Shown here one piece after another: positions 51,501-60,687 of a DNA stretch of 64,000 nucleotides. Origin of the DNA: Acidobacteriota bacterium (GTDB lineage Bacteria; Acidobacteriota; Terriglobia; Bryobacterales; Bryobacteraceae); the NCBI GenBank assembly GCA_016213775.1, contig JACQZR010000077.1, forward strand, positions 1-64,000, given 5' to 3'. How positions within the stretch are numbered: the first letter of the stretch is position 1; each line of letters starts with the position of its first letter. The translations under genes were made by a program, and so were the position numbers. The notes beneath the pieces are model-generated. The model was not told where the DNA came from and did no database searches. It saw only the letters and a list, made by a program, of their open reading frames with translations.

Positions 51501-52323
51501 CAGCTCCGACGGCTCGTTGAGCGCGACTAACATTTACCTCTGGGGCAACACGCGCGTGCAGGATGCGTGGGACTTGAGGGCGAACCGGTCCGTATCGAAC
51601 TACGATACGCGGCACAAGCTGAACGTTGCTGGAACACTGCAGCTTCCAGTAGGGCGCGGGAAAAAGCTGTTGAAGCAGCGTCCGCGAATGGTCGGCATCC
51701 TGGTGGACAACTGGACGGCCGGCAATATCTTCACGCTGACCAGCGGGATGCCGTTCTCGACATACCTGGGCGATGCGAACGGGCTTCCAGGCGGTGTTAC
51801 CGGCAATGAACGCATCCGGCCGGACATCGTGTTGGGTGTGCCGCTGATCAATCCGCGGTGGAGCAAGCGGGTGGCGAACGATGTTCCGTATTTCAATCCA
51901 GAGGCGTTCGCGCGGCCCGAGTTCGGACACACAGGCAATGCGCCTCGCACCCTCGATTGGGCGCGGCAGCCATGGCGAATCACACTCAATTCCAATGTCC
52001 TTCGTGACCTCTATCCGTTTGAGAACCGGAGACGCTATTTCCAGATCCGGGCCGAAGCGTTCAACGCGATGAATCATGTGAACTTCATGTCGACGGCGAA
52101 CGAGACATTCAGTCTTTTTGCCAGCGGCGTGCCGGCGACGCGCACCGGAGTGCCGTTGCAGGGGCCCATTCCGTATCTGTGGGGAGTGGGCAGCGCCAAC
52201 TTCAAGGCCGGGACGCGGGAGGCGATCCTCGCCCAATACTACAACCAGAATTTCGGGAAGCTCTGGCGCGATCGCAACAGCGCGGGACGCATTTTCCAGT
52301 TTGCTTTGCGGCTCTACTTTTGA
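48538..52323 (+). CDS. TonB-dependent receptor-like outer-membrane protein with CarboxypepD_reg domain
   Basis: A 1261-residue protein with a GTG start and signal peptide (MRPFPLLAGLLLCQALPAQQ). CarboxypepD_reg domain about 22-105 (GFVSGQVHDATGAAIPAAKVW, GDYIILGLAPGEYVVQAEHPGFQ), plug with AILADGAGANSVGIG and GGGVINTVSRAGTNQMRGSLYWY, then a barrel ending in RIFQFALRLYF with terminal Phe. Larger than the receptor at 25 kb. The SBBP propeller gene begins one base after its stop, so the two are cotranslated and may form an uptake or surface complex. Confidence 0.88.
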   Translation: MRPFPLLAGLLLCQALPAQQDGFVSGQVHDATGAAIPAAKVWTQSVDTSAISEAKTGSEGDYIILGLAPGEYVVQAEHPGFQRAKLKIRVESGAREKLDILLTPSETKTIVEVTGDPPHVETESGVLTTSFTEKEMQYMPLQGRNALELAILVPGVVGDPGSDEAGVFLDVPSAGAGLSVGGGRTGSAAILADGAGANSVGIGRATVTFSPDTIQEFQVITSTFSAKYGVSGGGVINTVSRAGTNQMRGSLYWYHRNPTLNARQFNRPFPNNNRRQEFGLTLGGPVRIPKVYDGRRKTFFFGSYEPRYYFDQIDIYTRFPTVEERNGDFTNMYVAPGQRRPMLYQQMRCVPSPANCANLTQINRPTATAEFPLFTAADPNPARRGLVIPAYMIDPGIKKLLETVPLPNKPFDAQGYNYFGTRGLDGTDGRWNLKVDHMVTNKNRVSGRFSDVPIFSDRYRIAKDNIFQTYPSDISNTKQVLLTDTYTVTPTIVNELRAAYTFADYSRTAPGELATNNYTRDFFGLPNATDWGYPLFQSGWGNYGLDAGSGLGNYRENQFQLSNDVTMVRGKHIFSMGGDARLLQLNMASSSLQNACCGTYAWAAAQTNSGNANTPGGTGGVQFASFLMGVPNAITIRSVIIPYYYRWKVGAAYFQDDYKLRRNLTLNMGIRWQYSSPRSEKFNRQATADLAHPTEVLDATGNLRSFTYDYLFSGFDGRSKYLEPPHKRNLEPRFGFAYSPKFGFLRGRMFVIRGGYGISHPASTGRGRNPVPDFGAGTAGSFAYTRYTTGATPPRTQSVSPQYLIGIGRNQPVLTHDPRVLQVPDGGKLCLNCAGTVDPRLPSGGLVMFEQNTKSPYTQTWNLTVQSEMPLNSVLTMSYLGTKGTHLYSPLLGINFPDRDGYAELLEEGLDPNEQIEDPFGRVDARGVPLKITRVNLLRPIPTVGDVNIAGITNSTSIYHAMTASWDRRFSRGLFFRANYTWGKSIDTSSDGSLSATNIYLWGNTRVQDAWDLRANRSVSNYDTRHKLNVAGTLQLPVGRGKKLLKQRPRMVGILVDNWTAGNIFTLTSGMPFSTYLGDANGLPGGVTGNERIRPDIVLGVPLINPRWSKRVANDVPYFNPEAFARPEFGHTGNAPRTLDWARQPWRITLNSNVLRDLYPFENRRRYFQIRAEAFNAMNHVNFMSTANETFSLFASGVPATRTGVPLQGPIPYLWGVGSANFKAGTREAILAQYYNQNFGKLWRDRNSAGRIFQFALRLYF

Positions 52324-52324
52324 T

Positions 52325-54274
52325 ATGCCTTACGCACTTCTAATCGCGATGATAAGCACGGTTGCCGGCGCAGGTACGCTGCCGCGGTTTGAACCGGTGG
52401 ACGGTGGCTTTGCGGCACGGGCGAGCGGGTACTCGGCCATTGTGGGCGCGCATGGGTTCGCGGTGCGGAACGGCGGAGCGCGGTATGCGCTTCAACTGGA
52501 AGCGGCGGGCGCCGGGCCATGCGAAGGACTGGGACAACTCGCCGGCCGCAGTAACTACCTGGTAGGGGCCGATGAAGGACAGTGGCGGCGCAATGTTGCG
52601 CAGTTCCAACGTGTGCGCTGCCGGGAGGTCTGGCCCGCGATCGACGTCCTGTATTACTTCACCGCGGCGGGGTTGTTGGAGTTCGATCTGGAAGCCGCGC
52701 CGGGAGCGGACCTCTCGCGGGTTCGCATACAAACCACGAACGAGGGGCGCGCGTTTCAGATGCGGCGTCCGGTTGCGTGGCAGGTCTCTCCTCGCCGTCC
52801 GGTGGAGGCGCGGTTTGTGAAACGCGGAGCGGGTTCGTACGGGCTGGCGGTGAGCGGATACGATCCGGCGTTGCCCCTTACCGTCGATCCGGTGGTTGCC
52901 ACCGCCACTTATCTGGGCGGCAGCGGCGGCGCGAGCGGCGAGGCGATCACAACGGACAAGCAAGGCAACGTTTACGTGGCAGGCACGGTGAGCAGCAACT
53001 ATTTCCCGACAGCGGAAGCGATGCAACCGCTGTTTGCGGGCAGCAACGATATCTTCATTTCGAAGTTCGATCCAACGGGGCGCGAGTTGATCTACTCCAC
53101 CTACCTGGGCAGCTATGGAGACGACCGCGCGCTGGCGATCACGGTGGATGACGCGGGCCAGGTATATGTGGCGGGGTACAGTTCCTCGCCGGAGTTTCCA
53201 ATGAAGGGAGCGCTGCAAGCGCGGTTCTCCGGCGGTAGTCTGGCAAACGGCGGAGACATCGTGGTGGCGGCGCTGGATGCGAGCGGCAGCAGCCTGCTGT
53301 TCTCCACGTTTCTCGGCGGCACGATGGATGATTTCGGACGTAGCATCGCACTCGATGGCGAAGGCAACATCTGGATTGCCGGGTCTACCAATTCCCAGGA
53401 TTTTCCCTTGGTGAATCCGCTGCAGGATACTTACGGCGGAGGAACGCGGGATGGCTTTGTGCTGAAGCTGGCGCCGATGGCGGAGCGTGTCTTGTTCTCG
53501 TCGTATGTGGGCAGCGCGGGCGTGGACGAGTTTTATGCGGTGAGGGTGGCGCGCGAGGGGAGCGTCTACCTCGCTGGAGTGAGCACCTCGCAGAACCTCC
53601 CGGTGGTGAACGCATTCCAGCCACGCTACGGCGGCGGCGCGCGGGACATTCTCGTGGGCCATCTGAAGGCCGATGGATCGGAATGGGAGTTTCTCACCTA
53701 TCTTGGCGGGACGCTGGAGGATTTCTGCCGCGCGATGACGCTCGACAAGGAAGACAATGTGTTTCTCACTGGATTTTCGCTGTCAACGAATTTTCCGCGA
53801 CGGAACGCCTACAAGAACGCTTACGGCGGAGGGCGCGACGCTTTTGTCACCAAGATGGCGGCGGATGGGAAGTCGCTGGTGTGGTCGACGTATCTCGGGG
53901 GAGCGAGTCTGGAGGACGGCTTTGCGATTGCCGTCAATGAGGGCGGCGAAGCGGTGGTGGCGGGGCATTCGCAGTCGCGCGCGTTTCCGGTGGTGGAGCC
54001 AGTGCAGGCGACGGTAGCCGGGAATTGCACCAGGGAGCCGTGCACGGCCGAGATCTTTGTGACGCGGTTCAACGCCGACGGGCTGACGCTCAACTTCTCA
54101 ACGTACTTTGGAGGGACGGCGGCCGATCAGTCGCGGGCGGTGACGGTTGGGCCGGATGGCGGGATATGGCTCTCGGGGTTCACGGCATCGACGAATTTCC
54201 CGGTGGAAAACGCGCTCTTCCCGAGGAACACTGGGGGAGGGACCAACATCGCGTACGTGGTGAATATTCAGTAG
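52325..54274 (+). CDS. Seven-bladed SBBP beta-propeller protein
   Basis: A 649-residue protein starting at ATG 52325, two bases after the receptor stop codon begins to end; the N-terminus (MPYALLIAMISTVAGAG) is a short signal peptide. Residues ~20-195 form a preceding domain (FEPVDGGFAARASGYSAIVG, RCREVWPAIDVLYYF). Seven SBBP repeats follow, each with a YLGG-like start and a VYVAG...FP end: TYLGGSGG, TYLGSYGD, TFLGGTMD, SYVGSAGV, TYLGGTLE, TYLGGASL and TYFGGTAA. A closed propeller is expected. Probably exported and surface exposed; ligand unknown. Confidence 0.9.
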   Translation: MPYALLIAMISTVAGAGTLPRFEPVDGGFAARASGYSAIVGAHGFAVRNGGARYALQLEAAGAGPCEGLGQLAGRSNYLVGADEGQWRRNVAQFQRVRCREVWPAIDVLYYFTAAGLLEFDLEAAPGADLSRVRIQTTNEGRAFQMRRPVAWQVSPRRPVEARFVKRGAGSYGLAVSGYDPALPLTVDPVVATATYLGGSGGASGEAITTDKQGNVYVAGTVSSNYFPTAEAMQPLFAGSNDIFISKFDPTGRELIYSTYLGSYGDDRALAITVDDAGQVYVAGYSSSPEFPMKGALQARFSGGSLANGGDIVVAALDASGSSLLFSTFLGGTMDDFGRSIALDGEGNIWIAGSTNSQDFPLVNPLQDTYGGGTRDGFVLKLAPMAERVLFSSYVGSAGVDEFYAVRVAREGSVYLAGVSTSQNLPVVNAFQPRYGGGARDILVGHLKADGSEWEFLTYLGGTLEDFCRAMTLDKEDNVFLTGFSLSTNFPRRNAYKNAYGGGRDAFVTKMAADGKSLVWSTYLGGASLEDGFAIAVNEGGEAVVAGHSQSRAFPVVEPVQATVAGNCTREPCTAEIFVTRFNADGLTLNFSTYFGGTAADQSRAVTVGPDGGIWLSGFTASTNFPVENALFPRNTGGGTNIAYVVNIQ

Positions 54275-54283
54275 TGCGCGGCG

Positions 54284-54502
54284 CTACTTGTGACGGTAGG
54301 TGATGCGGCCCTTGGTGAGATCGTAGGGCGACATCTCGATGGTGACACGGTCACCGGCGAGCACTCGGATACGATTGCGGCGCAACTTTCCGGCCAGGTG
54401 GGCCAATACGGTGCGCTCCTGGTCAAGCTGAACGCTGAAGAGTCCGCTGGGAAATTTTTCCACAACAGTCCCCGTGACTTCTATCGAATCCTCTTTACTC
54501 AT
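54284..54502 (-). CDS. infA: Translation initiation factor IF-1
   Basis: A 72-residue OB-fold protein, start ATG 54502 ([24 protein letters not shown]), exactly the IF-1 length. Blocks [38 protein letters not shown] match. It binds the ribosomal A site during initiation. Longer in-frame upstream sequence is not IF-1-like. Context is unusual: not in a ribosomal-protein operon but convergent with the propeller gene and divergent from the GGDEF gene. A TATAAT lies 13 bases upstream of the ATG, giving a very short leader. Confidence 0.95.
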   Translation of the reverse strand: MSKEDSIEVTGTVVEKFPSGLFSVQLDQERTVLAHLAGKLRRNRIRVLAGDRVTIEMSPYDLTKGRITYRHK

Positions 54503-54515
54503 CGTGCAACTGAAA

Positions 54516-54542
54516 ATTATAGCGTAAACGGCAGTGTGCCAA
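54516..54542 (-). promoter_or_regulatory. Promoter of infA
   Basis: On the minus strand TTGGCA (plus 54537-54542) and TATAAT (plus 54516-54521) are separated by 15 bases. The -10 is only 13 bases from the ATG, so the transcript would be nearly leaderless; no ribosome site is seen. Confidence 0.6.
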
Positions 54543-54582
54543 CGAACCAAGTAGTCTTTGCATTCCTGCCGATGAGACAAAC

Positions 54583-55587
54583 ATGATTTCTCTCCGGAGA
54601 TCGATGGACGCAGCCGGAGCCAAGTACGATTGGGAGATGGCAATCGGTTCATACCTCGCGGCGCTGGAGGCGGTTCGCGACTACGCCTTTCGAGCCTGCC
54701 CGCCTCTGACGGACGATTTCACCCAGATGTTGGTGCAATTGAGCACCAAGATAAACGTGCACAGCACCGCCGAGGAACTGCGGGCCAGCAGGGAGGTGTT
54801 GACCGAGACCCTACGGAAATTCGGCGAAGAAGCCGGGAGAGATTACGAAGCGCGTACAAAGGAGATCCGTGAGGTAGTGCGTTTGGTCGCGCTCGGCTCG
54901 GAAACCCTCGTGGCGCGCGCGCGCCGCGGCAACGACGAAATCTCCTCTGTGGCAAAAGCGGTTGAAGAAGTCGCTACGCTCCAGGACTTGAGTGAGATGC
55001 GCCGCAGACTCACCATCCAGGTGGGGGAGATGCGGGAGGCCGTGCGGCGCCTGGCTCAGGAGGACGCGGAAACCATCCAGCGGTTGACTTCGGAGACCGA
55101 ATCGTTGCGCGAGCGATTGCAACGGGCCGAACAATCCGCCTGCCTCGATGACCTCACTGGCCTGCTCAACCGCCGCGGGTTGGAGCGCCAGTTGGATGTC
55201 CGGATCCGCCGCCAGAGCCGCTTCTGCATACTGATGTTCGACATCCGCAACCTCCAATCCATCCATGAGTCGCATGGGCATCTTGCGGCAGACACTGTTC
55301 TGCGCGAGTTCGCCTCCCGGCTCAGAAACAGCATCCGCGACACGGATGTGGCTTGCCGCTGGGGCGGTGACGAATTCTTGTCGGTACTGGACTGCCCGCT
55401 GCACGATGTGCTGCCGCGGTCGCGCCAGATCTACGAGCGCGTCTCTGGCAAGTACGTGATTAGTGTGGACAGCCGCGAGGTGCGGTTGCAGTTGGTAGCC
55501 TCAATGGGTGTCGCCGAGCACCGCGCCGGCGAGGCCAAGGAACAACTGCTCAGCCGGGCGGACGCCCTCCTCTACAGTGCCCGCTGA
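54583..55587 (+). CDS. GGDEF-domain diguanylate cyclase with coiled coil
   Basis: A 334-residue soluble protein (start 54583 or MDAAGAKY at 54604). The N-terminal ~180 residues are helical, with a coiled coil at about 140-186 ([28 protein letters not shown]), and no recognised sensor domain. The GGDEF domain starts at [15 protein letters not shown] (189-203); active-site GGDEF is at 261-265 and an inhibitory I-site RDTD at 252-255. All catalytic residues are present, so it should make cyclic di-GMP under product inhibition. Divergent from infA. Confidence 0.92.
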   Translation: MISLRRSMDAAGAKYDWEMAIGSYLAALEAVRDYAFRACPPLTDDFTQMLVQLSTKINVHSTAEELRASREVLTETLRKFGEEAGRDYEARTKEIREVVRLVALGSETLVARARRGNDEISSVAKAVEEVATLQDLSEMRRRLTIQVGEMREAVRRLAQEDAETIQRLTSETESLRERLQRAEQSACLDDLTGLLNRRGLERQLDVRIRRQSRFCILMFDIRNLQSIHESHGHLAADTVLREFASRLRNSIRDTDVACRWGGDEFLSVLDCPLHDVLPRSRQIYERVSGKYVISVDSREVRLQLVASMGVAEHRAGEAKEQLLSRADALLYSAR

Positions 55588-55805
55588 TCCACCCATCCGC
55601 CGGGAATGCAACACCGCTGCTGTTGGGAACGAGCGTGGCTCGATAAAGATATTCCACTCAAGTGTCGGTCTGATAAGATTACGATACGGTGGATAAGACA
55701 ATTCGTTGTCGCCCACGCGTTCGTGACATTGGTTTCTAAGTGTCGGACGTTGGGCGGGCCAAGGTGCTTCCACGTGTTGGTACACGCATGATTTGAAGGC
55801 TGCGC

Positions 55806-57272
55806 TTACTTCACCAAAGCCGCTGACTTCCCCGCGAAATCCAGCACTATCGACGGGTAGATGCCCAGGATCAGCGTGGCTACCGCTGATCCCCACAGAA
55901 CCGCGAGCACGCCCGGCGAGAGCGGTTGCAGGTCGACGGTGGATTCGCCCGGCTCGCGGAAGTACATCACGACAATGATGCGCAGATAGTAGTAGGCGGC
56001 GACCGCGCTGTTCAGCAAACCGAGCACCGTGAGCCACACGAGATTCGCATCGAGGGCCGCTTTAAAGATGTAGAACTTGCCGAAGAAGCCTCCGGTGAGC
56101 GGGACGCCGATCAGCGACAGAAGGAAGATGGACAGTAGCGCGGCGGTGACGGGCTGGCGGACGCCGAGTCCGGCGAGATCGTCGGTATCGACATAGCGTT
56201 CCCCCTGACGGCTGAAGTGAGTCACCACCGCGAACGCTCCGATGTTCATGAAGGCGTAGGCCACCATGTAGAACATCACGGCTGCCGCTCCGATTTGCGA
56301 GTGCGTCGCGATGGCCACCATGACGTAACCGGCGTGCGCGATGGACGAATACGCGAGCAGGCGTTTGATGTTGGTTTGCAGCAGCGCGGCGAAGTTCCCG
56401 ATGATCATTGTCGCCAGCGCGGAAACCCAGATCACCGGCTGCCACTTGTCGGCAATCGGTTCAAACGCTGTAAAAAAGACACGGAGGAAGATGGCGAATG
56501 CCGCCGCCTTGGGACCGGCGGAAAGGAACGCGCTCACCGGCGCGGGCGCCCCCTGGTAGACGTCCGGAGCCCACACCTGGAAGGGTGCGGCGGAGACTTT
56601 GAAGGCGAGTCCGACAAAGATCAGCGCGGCGGATGTGCCCACCAGGCCGATGGCGGGGGCAAGATCGCGATTGGTCAGCACGCGGCGGATCTCAGTGAGG
56701 TTGGTGGTTCCGGTTGCACCGTAAATCCAGGCAACTCCATACAACAGAAACGCCGTGGCGAAAGAGCCGAGCAGGAAGTATTTCAGCGCGGCCTCGTTGT
56801 TGCGCTTATCGTCGCGCAGGTAGCCGGCGAGCACATACGACGCAATGGAGGAGATTTCCAGGCCGATGAACAGCATGATGAGCTCATTGGCCGTCACCAT
56901 GACGCCTTGGCCGGCGATGGAGAAGAGGATGAGGGCGAAGTACTCGCCGGATTCGGCATGCTCCCGCTTCAGGTAGGCGAACGACGCCACGATCGTGAGG
57001 ATGCCGACACCGATTACCAGAAGTCGGAAAAAGTTGGCGAAGCCATCCACCATGAGCATCGCCTGGAAGGCCGGCCCGGGGTTGTCCATAGCGCGGAAGG
57101 TGGCGGATGCCGCGCCCACCAAACCGAGCAGCGCGACGAATCCAAGTGCGCTTTTCCGCTTCACATCCACCAGCGGTTCAAACACCATGATGATCGTGCC
57201 GACCAGGATCAGAATGATCTCCGGCATGAACCGCATGATCTCGACGGCACTCGGCATGAAGTTATCGGACAT
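55806..57272 (-). CDS. nuoN: NADH-quinone oxidoreductase subunit N
   Basis: A 488-residue antiporter-like membrane subunit of complex I. Sequence: MPEIILILVGTIIMVFEP opening, LGLEISSIASYVLAGYLRDD-like family block (IGLEISSIASYVLAGY), KYFLLGSFATAFLLYG, LLAYSSIAHAGYVMVAIA, LAGLGVRQPVTAALLSIFLLSLIGVPLTGGFFGKF. Residues in these helices form the proton path. Last gene of the operon; its start overlaps the nuoM stop by 11 bases. A 218-base stretch with no gene follows it. Confidence 0.95.
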   Translation of the reverse strand: MSDNFMPSAVEIMRFMPEIILILVGTIIMVFEPLVDVKRKSALGFVALLGLVGAASATFRAMDNPGPAFQAMLMVDGFANFFRLLVIGVGILTIVASFAYLKREHAESGEYFALILFSIAGQGVMVTANELIMLFIGLEISSIASYVLAGYLRDDKRNNEAALKYFLLGSFATAFLLYGVAWIYGATGTTNLTEIRRVLTNRDLAPAIGLVGTSAALIFVGLAFKVSAAPFQVWAPDVYQGAPAPVSAFLSAGPKAAAFAIFLRVFFTAFEPIADKWQPVIWVSALATMIIGNFAALLQTNIKRLLAYSSIAHAGYVMVAIATHSQIGAAAVMFYMVAYAFMNIGAFAVVTHFSRQGERYVDTDDLAGLGVRQPVTAALLSIFLLSLIGVPLTGGFFGKFYIFKAALDANLVWLTVLGLLNSAVAAYYYLRIIVVMYFREPGESTVDLQPLSPGVLAVLWGSAVATLILGIYPSIVLDFAGKSAALVK

Positions 57273-58824
57273 TGGGCTGGTCCCCCGTAGGAGCGCTCTG
57301 GTTCAACCGAGCGGTCTTGTTGTTCTGCGCGTCCACTTTCATCTCGATACCGGCTTTGCTTTGTTCCAGGATGCGGGCGTTGGCGGCGCTGATGGATGGC
57401 AGGAACGTCTTGGTGTAAGTACCCATCCACACCATCAGGATGAGGAGCGGGATGGCCGCGGCCAACTCGCGCGGGTTGATGTCATGCATGTGCCCCTTCA
57501 GGTGTTCATTGGTTTCCCCCATGAAGGCGCGCTGGTAGAGCCAGAGCATGTAGCATGCGGACAGGATGACGCCGAGGGCGGCGATTGCGGTCCAGGTGAT
57601 GCTCACGTACGCCGAGCCCTGCAGGACCAGAAATTCACCGATGAAATTGTTCAGCGTCGGCAGTCCGATGCTTGCCAGCGTCGTGATGAGGAACACTGTG
57701 GACAGCCACGGCGCGGGCGTCGACACCCCGCCATAGTCCTTTATCTCGAGGGTGTGCGTGCGTTCGTACATAAAGCCCACCAACATGAACAGTGCGCCGG
57801 TGGAGATGCCGTGATTCAACATCTGGTAAACGGCTCCGTCGAGCCCGGCCTGATTGAACGAGAACGTGCCCAGGATGACGAAGCCCAGGTGGCTGACGGA
57901 GGAGTAGGCCACCAGCTTTTTCATGTTCGGCTGCACCAGGGCGACGAGCGCGCCGTACACAATTCCGATCAGCGCGAGGATGACAATCCACGGCGCGCAT
58001 TCACGGGCTGCTTGCGGGAAGAGAGGCAGGCAGAAGCGGACGATGGAGTACGTCCCCATTTTCAGCATGACGGCGGCCAGCATGATGGAGCCGGCGGTTG
58101 GAGCCTCGACGTGCGCGTCGGGCAACCAGGTGTGTAGCGGGAAGAGCGGCACTTTTATCGCAAAGGCGAGGAAAAACGCCAGGAAGAGCAGCATCTGCTC
58201 CAGGCCGGTAAAGCTGAGGCGTCCGCGCTGGATCAGGTCCACCAGGTTCGTGTAGTCGAACGTGTTGGCCTTGTTATAGAGGTAAATCATCGCCGCGAGC
58301 ATCAACACCGAGCCAGCCATCGTATAGAGGAAGAACTTGACGGCGGCGTAGATGCGGCGCTCGTGGCCCCATACCCCAATGAGGAAGTACATCGGCACGA
58401 GACAGACTTCCCAGAAGACGTAGAAGAGGAAGAGGTCCCAGGCGACAAAGACGCCGATGAGGCCGAATTCCAGTAGCAGCATGAAAGCGTGGAATTCCTT
58501 CACGCGCTTGTCGATGTGTTTCCACGAAACCAGAATCGAGATCGGCGTCAGCAGTGTGCTGAGAATCACCAGCCAGATGGAGAGCCCGTCCACGCCGACG
58601 TGATAACGGATCTCCGGGGATTGTATCCACGGCACGTCGGTGACGAACCAGTTTCCGTTGCCCGATTGGAAGAACGGCGAAGTGAGGCCGAGCGAAAGAA
58701 CGAAGATGGCGAGCGACAGCACGAGCGAGAACAGGCGGATGAGGCTGGCGTTGTTTTTCGGCAGGATCATCGTCAACAGGAAGCCGGCGAGGGGGAGGAC
58801 GAGAACCAGGTTCAGCAGATTCAC
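57262..58824 (-). CDS. nuoM: NADH-quinone oxidoreductase subunit M
   Basis: A 520-residue antiporter-like subunit. Start is GTG 58824 (VNLLNLVLVLPLAGFLLTMILP) because GGGAGGT sits five bases upstream and GTGA overlaps the nuoL stop; an in-frame extension upstream is a shadow of nuoL. Conserved helices: FAIKVPLFPLHTWLPDAHVEAPTAGSIMLAAVMLKMGTY and KLVAYSSVSHLGFVILG. The C-terminal tail (residues ~500-520) is hydrophilic. Confidence 0.95.
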   Translation of the reverse strand: MNLLNLVLVLPLAGFLLTMILPKNNASLIRLFSLVLSLAIFVLSLGLTSPFFQSGNGNWFVTDVPWIQSPEIRYHVGVDGLSIWLVILSTLLTPISILVSWKHIDKRVKEFHAFMLLLEFGLIGVFVAWDLFLFYVFWEVCLVPMYFLIGVWGHERRIYAAVKFFLYTMAGSVLMLAAMIYLYNKANTFDYTNLVDLIQRGRLSFTGLEQMLLFLAFFLAFAIKVPLFPLHTWLPDAHVEAPTAGSIMLAAVMLKMGTYSIVRFCLPLFPQAARECAPWIVILALIGIVYGALVALVQPNMKKLVAYSSVSHLGFVILGTFSFNQAGLDGAVYQMLNHGISTGALFMLVGFMYERTHTLEIKDYGGVSTPAPWLSTVFLITTLASIGLPTLNNFIGEFLVLQGSAYVSITWTAIAALGVILSACYMLWLYQRAFMGETNEHLKGHMHDINPRELAAAIPLLILMVWMGTYTKTFLPSISAANARILEQSKAGIEMKVDAQNNKTARLNQSAPTGDQPNVR

Positions 58825-60683
58825 TTCACACCTCCCGACATCACGCCCAGGGCAAGCAAGACGACAACGCACCCCAGCGTGACCCATGCCGCGTAACTGC
58901 GGATGTTGCCTGATTGGAGCAGGCGCAGACCGCCACCCACCGTGCGCGCCACCACCGCTGTGCCGTTGACGATACCGTCGATGATGCCCGCATCAAAGAT
59001 GCGCCACAGAACGCCGCGCGATCCGGCAACCATGGGGTTGACGATCGTGGCATCGTAGACTTCGTCCACGAAATACTTGTTGTAGACCAGCTTGTAGATG
59101 GGACCGAGCGCACCGGAAATCGTGTCCGGCAGTCCGGGCTTGATGAGGTACATCAACGCCGCGAGTCCGATGCCGATGACGCCTGCTGCCACCGAGATAT
59201 AGACCAGGGTTTCGTCATGATGCCCTTCCGCCACGGGAAAGACCGGTTCCAGATAGTGCGGCACTTTGAAATACCAGCCGCCCGCCAAGGAGAGCACGGC
59301 AAGCACCGCCAGCGGCCCCCACATCACGAACGGCGATTCGTGCGGGTGATGATGGCCGCGGTAGCTGCCGAAGAAGCACATGAACATGGCGCGCGATACG
59401 TAGAACGCGGTCATGCCCGCGGTGATGACGCCTACCCAGTACATCCAGGGGGCGTGATGATGCGCGGCGAGCAGAATCTCGTCCTTGGAAAAGAAGCCCG
59501 CGAACGGTGGCACACCGGCGATCGCCACCCAGGCGCAAGCCAGCACCGCGAACGTGATTGGAATCTTTTTGGCCAGTCCGCCCATGTGGCGAAGGTCCTG
59601 CTCGCCGCTGAGGGCGTGAATCACGCTACCGGCGCCGAGGAAGAGCAGCGCTTTGAAGAACGCGTGCGTCACCACGTGGTAGATGCCGGCCGAGAAAGCG
59701 CCCACGCCGCAGGCGATGAACATATAGCCAAGCTGCGAGACCGTTGAATAGGCGAAGACCTTCTTGATGTCGTACTGTGTGAGGCCGATGGTGGCGGCCA
59801 TCACGGCTGTGATCAGCCCGACAGTGGCTACGACGTCCATCGCCAGAGGGGAATGCTGGAAGATCACGGCTGCACGCGCCGTCATATAGACGCCCGCGGT
59901 GACCATGGTGGCCGCGTGGATGAGGGCGGATACAGGCGTCGGACCTTCCATGGCGTCCGGCAGCCAGACATACAAGGGAACCTGCGCCGATTTACCGGCC
60001 GCGCCCACGAAAAGCAGTAGTGCGATTGCAGTGAGGATGCCCGGCGTTTGATCCACCGGCAGCGGCTTCACCGCCTCGAAAACCTTCTGGAAATCGAGGC
60101 TGCCGAACTGGACCATGATGAGGAACATTGCCAGCGAGAATCCGAAGTCCCCAACGCGGTTGACGACGAACGCCTTCTTGGCGGCATCGCCCGCGCTCTT
60201 CTTCAAGATGTAGAAGCCGATGAGCAGGTAGCTGCACAATCCGACGCCTTCCCAGCCGACGAATAGCAGCAGGAAGTTGGCGCCCATCACCAGCGTCAGC
60301 ATGAAGAACATGAACAGATTCAGATAGGCGAAGAAGCGGTAGTAGCCGCCTTCATGCGACATGTATCCGACAGCGTAGATGTGAATGAGCGAGCCGATGC
60401 CCGTGACCACCAGCAGCATTACGGCGGTAAGACGGTCAACGGCGAGATCGACGCCGATGTTCACCGGACCACTCTGGATCCAGGTGAGGTAATGTTCCAC
60501 GTGCGCGTGCTCCAGATCGCCAAGCGCGCCAAGAGTTTTGAGGACCCACGCAAAGCTGCCCAACACGCTGGCCACGGCAATGATGCTGACCAGAATGTTC
60601 GGAAATTTCTTGCCGAACAGGCCGTTGATGAGAAAGCCGGCCAGAGGGAGCGCGGGGATAAGCCAGAGTTGCTGGTCGTTCAT
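58821..60683 (-). CDS. nuoL: NADH-quinone oxidoreductase subunit L
   Basis: A 620-residue antiporter-like subunit with the long C-terminal lateral helix. Landmarks: LLFVGWEGVGLCSYLLIGFY, GKSAQVPLYVWLPDAMEGPTPVSALIHAATMVTAGVYM, FAYSTVSQLGYMFIACG, and a His-rich loop GSYRGHHHPHESPF. It pumps protons at the tip of the membrane arm. Ends with a four-base overlap with nuoM; begins five bases after the nuoK stop. Confidence 0.96.
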   Translation of the reverse strand: MNDQQLWLIPALPLAGFLINGLFGKKFPNILVSIIAVASVLGSFAWVLKTLGALGDLEHAHVEHYLTWIQSGPVNIGVDLAVDRLTAVMLLVVTGIGSLIHIYAVGYMSHEGGYYRFFAYLNLFMFFMLTLVMGANFLLLFVGWEGVGLCSYLLIGFYILKKSAGDAAKKAFVVNRVGDFGFSLAMFLIMVQFGSLDFQKVFEAVKPLPVDQTPGILTAIALLLFVGAAGKSAQVPLYVWLPDAMEGPTPVSALIHAATMVTAGVYMTARAAVIFQHSPLAMDVVATVGLITAVMAATIGLTQYDIKKVFAYSTVSQLGYMFIACGVGAFSAGIYHVVTHAFFKALLFLGAGSVIHALSGEQDLRHMGGLAKKIPITFAVLACAWVAIAGVPPFAGFFSKDEILLAAHHHAPWMYWVGVITAGMTAFYVSRAMFMCFFGSYRGHHHPHESPFVMWGPLAVLAVLSLAGGWYFKVPHYLEPVFPVAEGHHDETLVYISVAAGVIGIGLAALMYLIKPGLPDTISGALGPIYKLVYNKYFVDEVYDATIVNPMVAGSRGVLWRIFDAGIIDGIVNGTAVVARTVGGGLRLLQSGNIRSYAAWVTLGCVVVLLALGVMSGGVK

Positions 60684-60687
60684 AGGA

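Noticed and set aside
52340-53662. 440-codon minus-strand frame opposite the SBBP gene
   Set aside because: Its repeats mirror the propeller repeats of the real gene.
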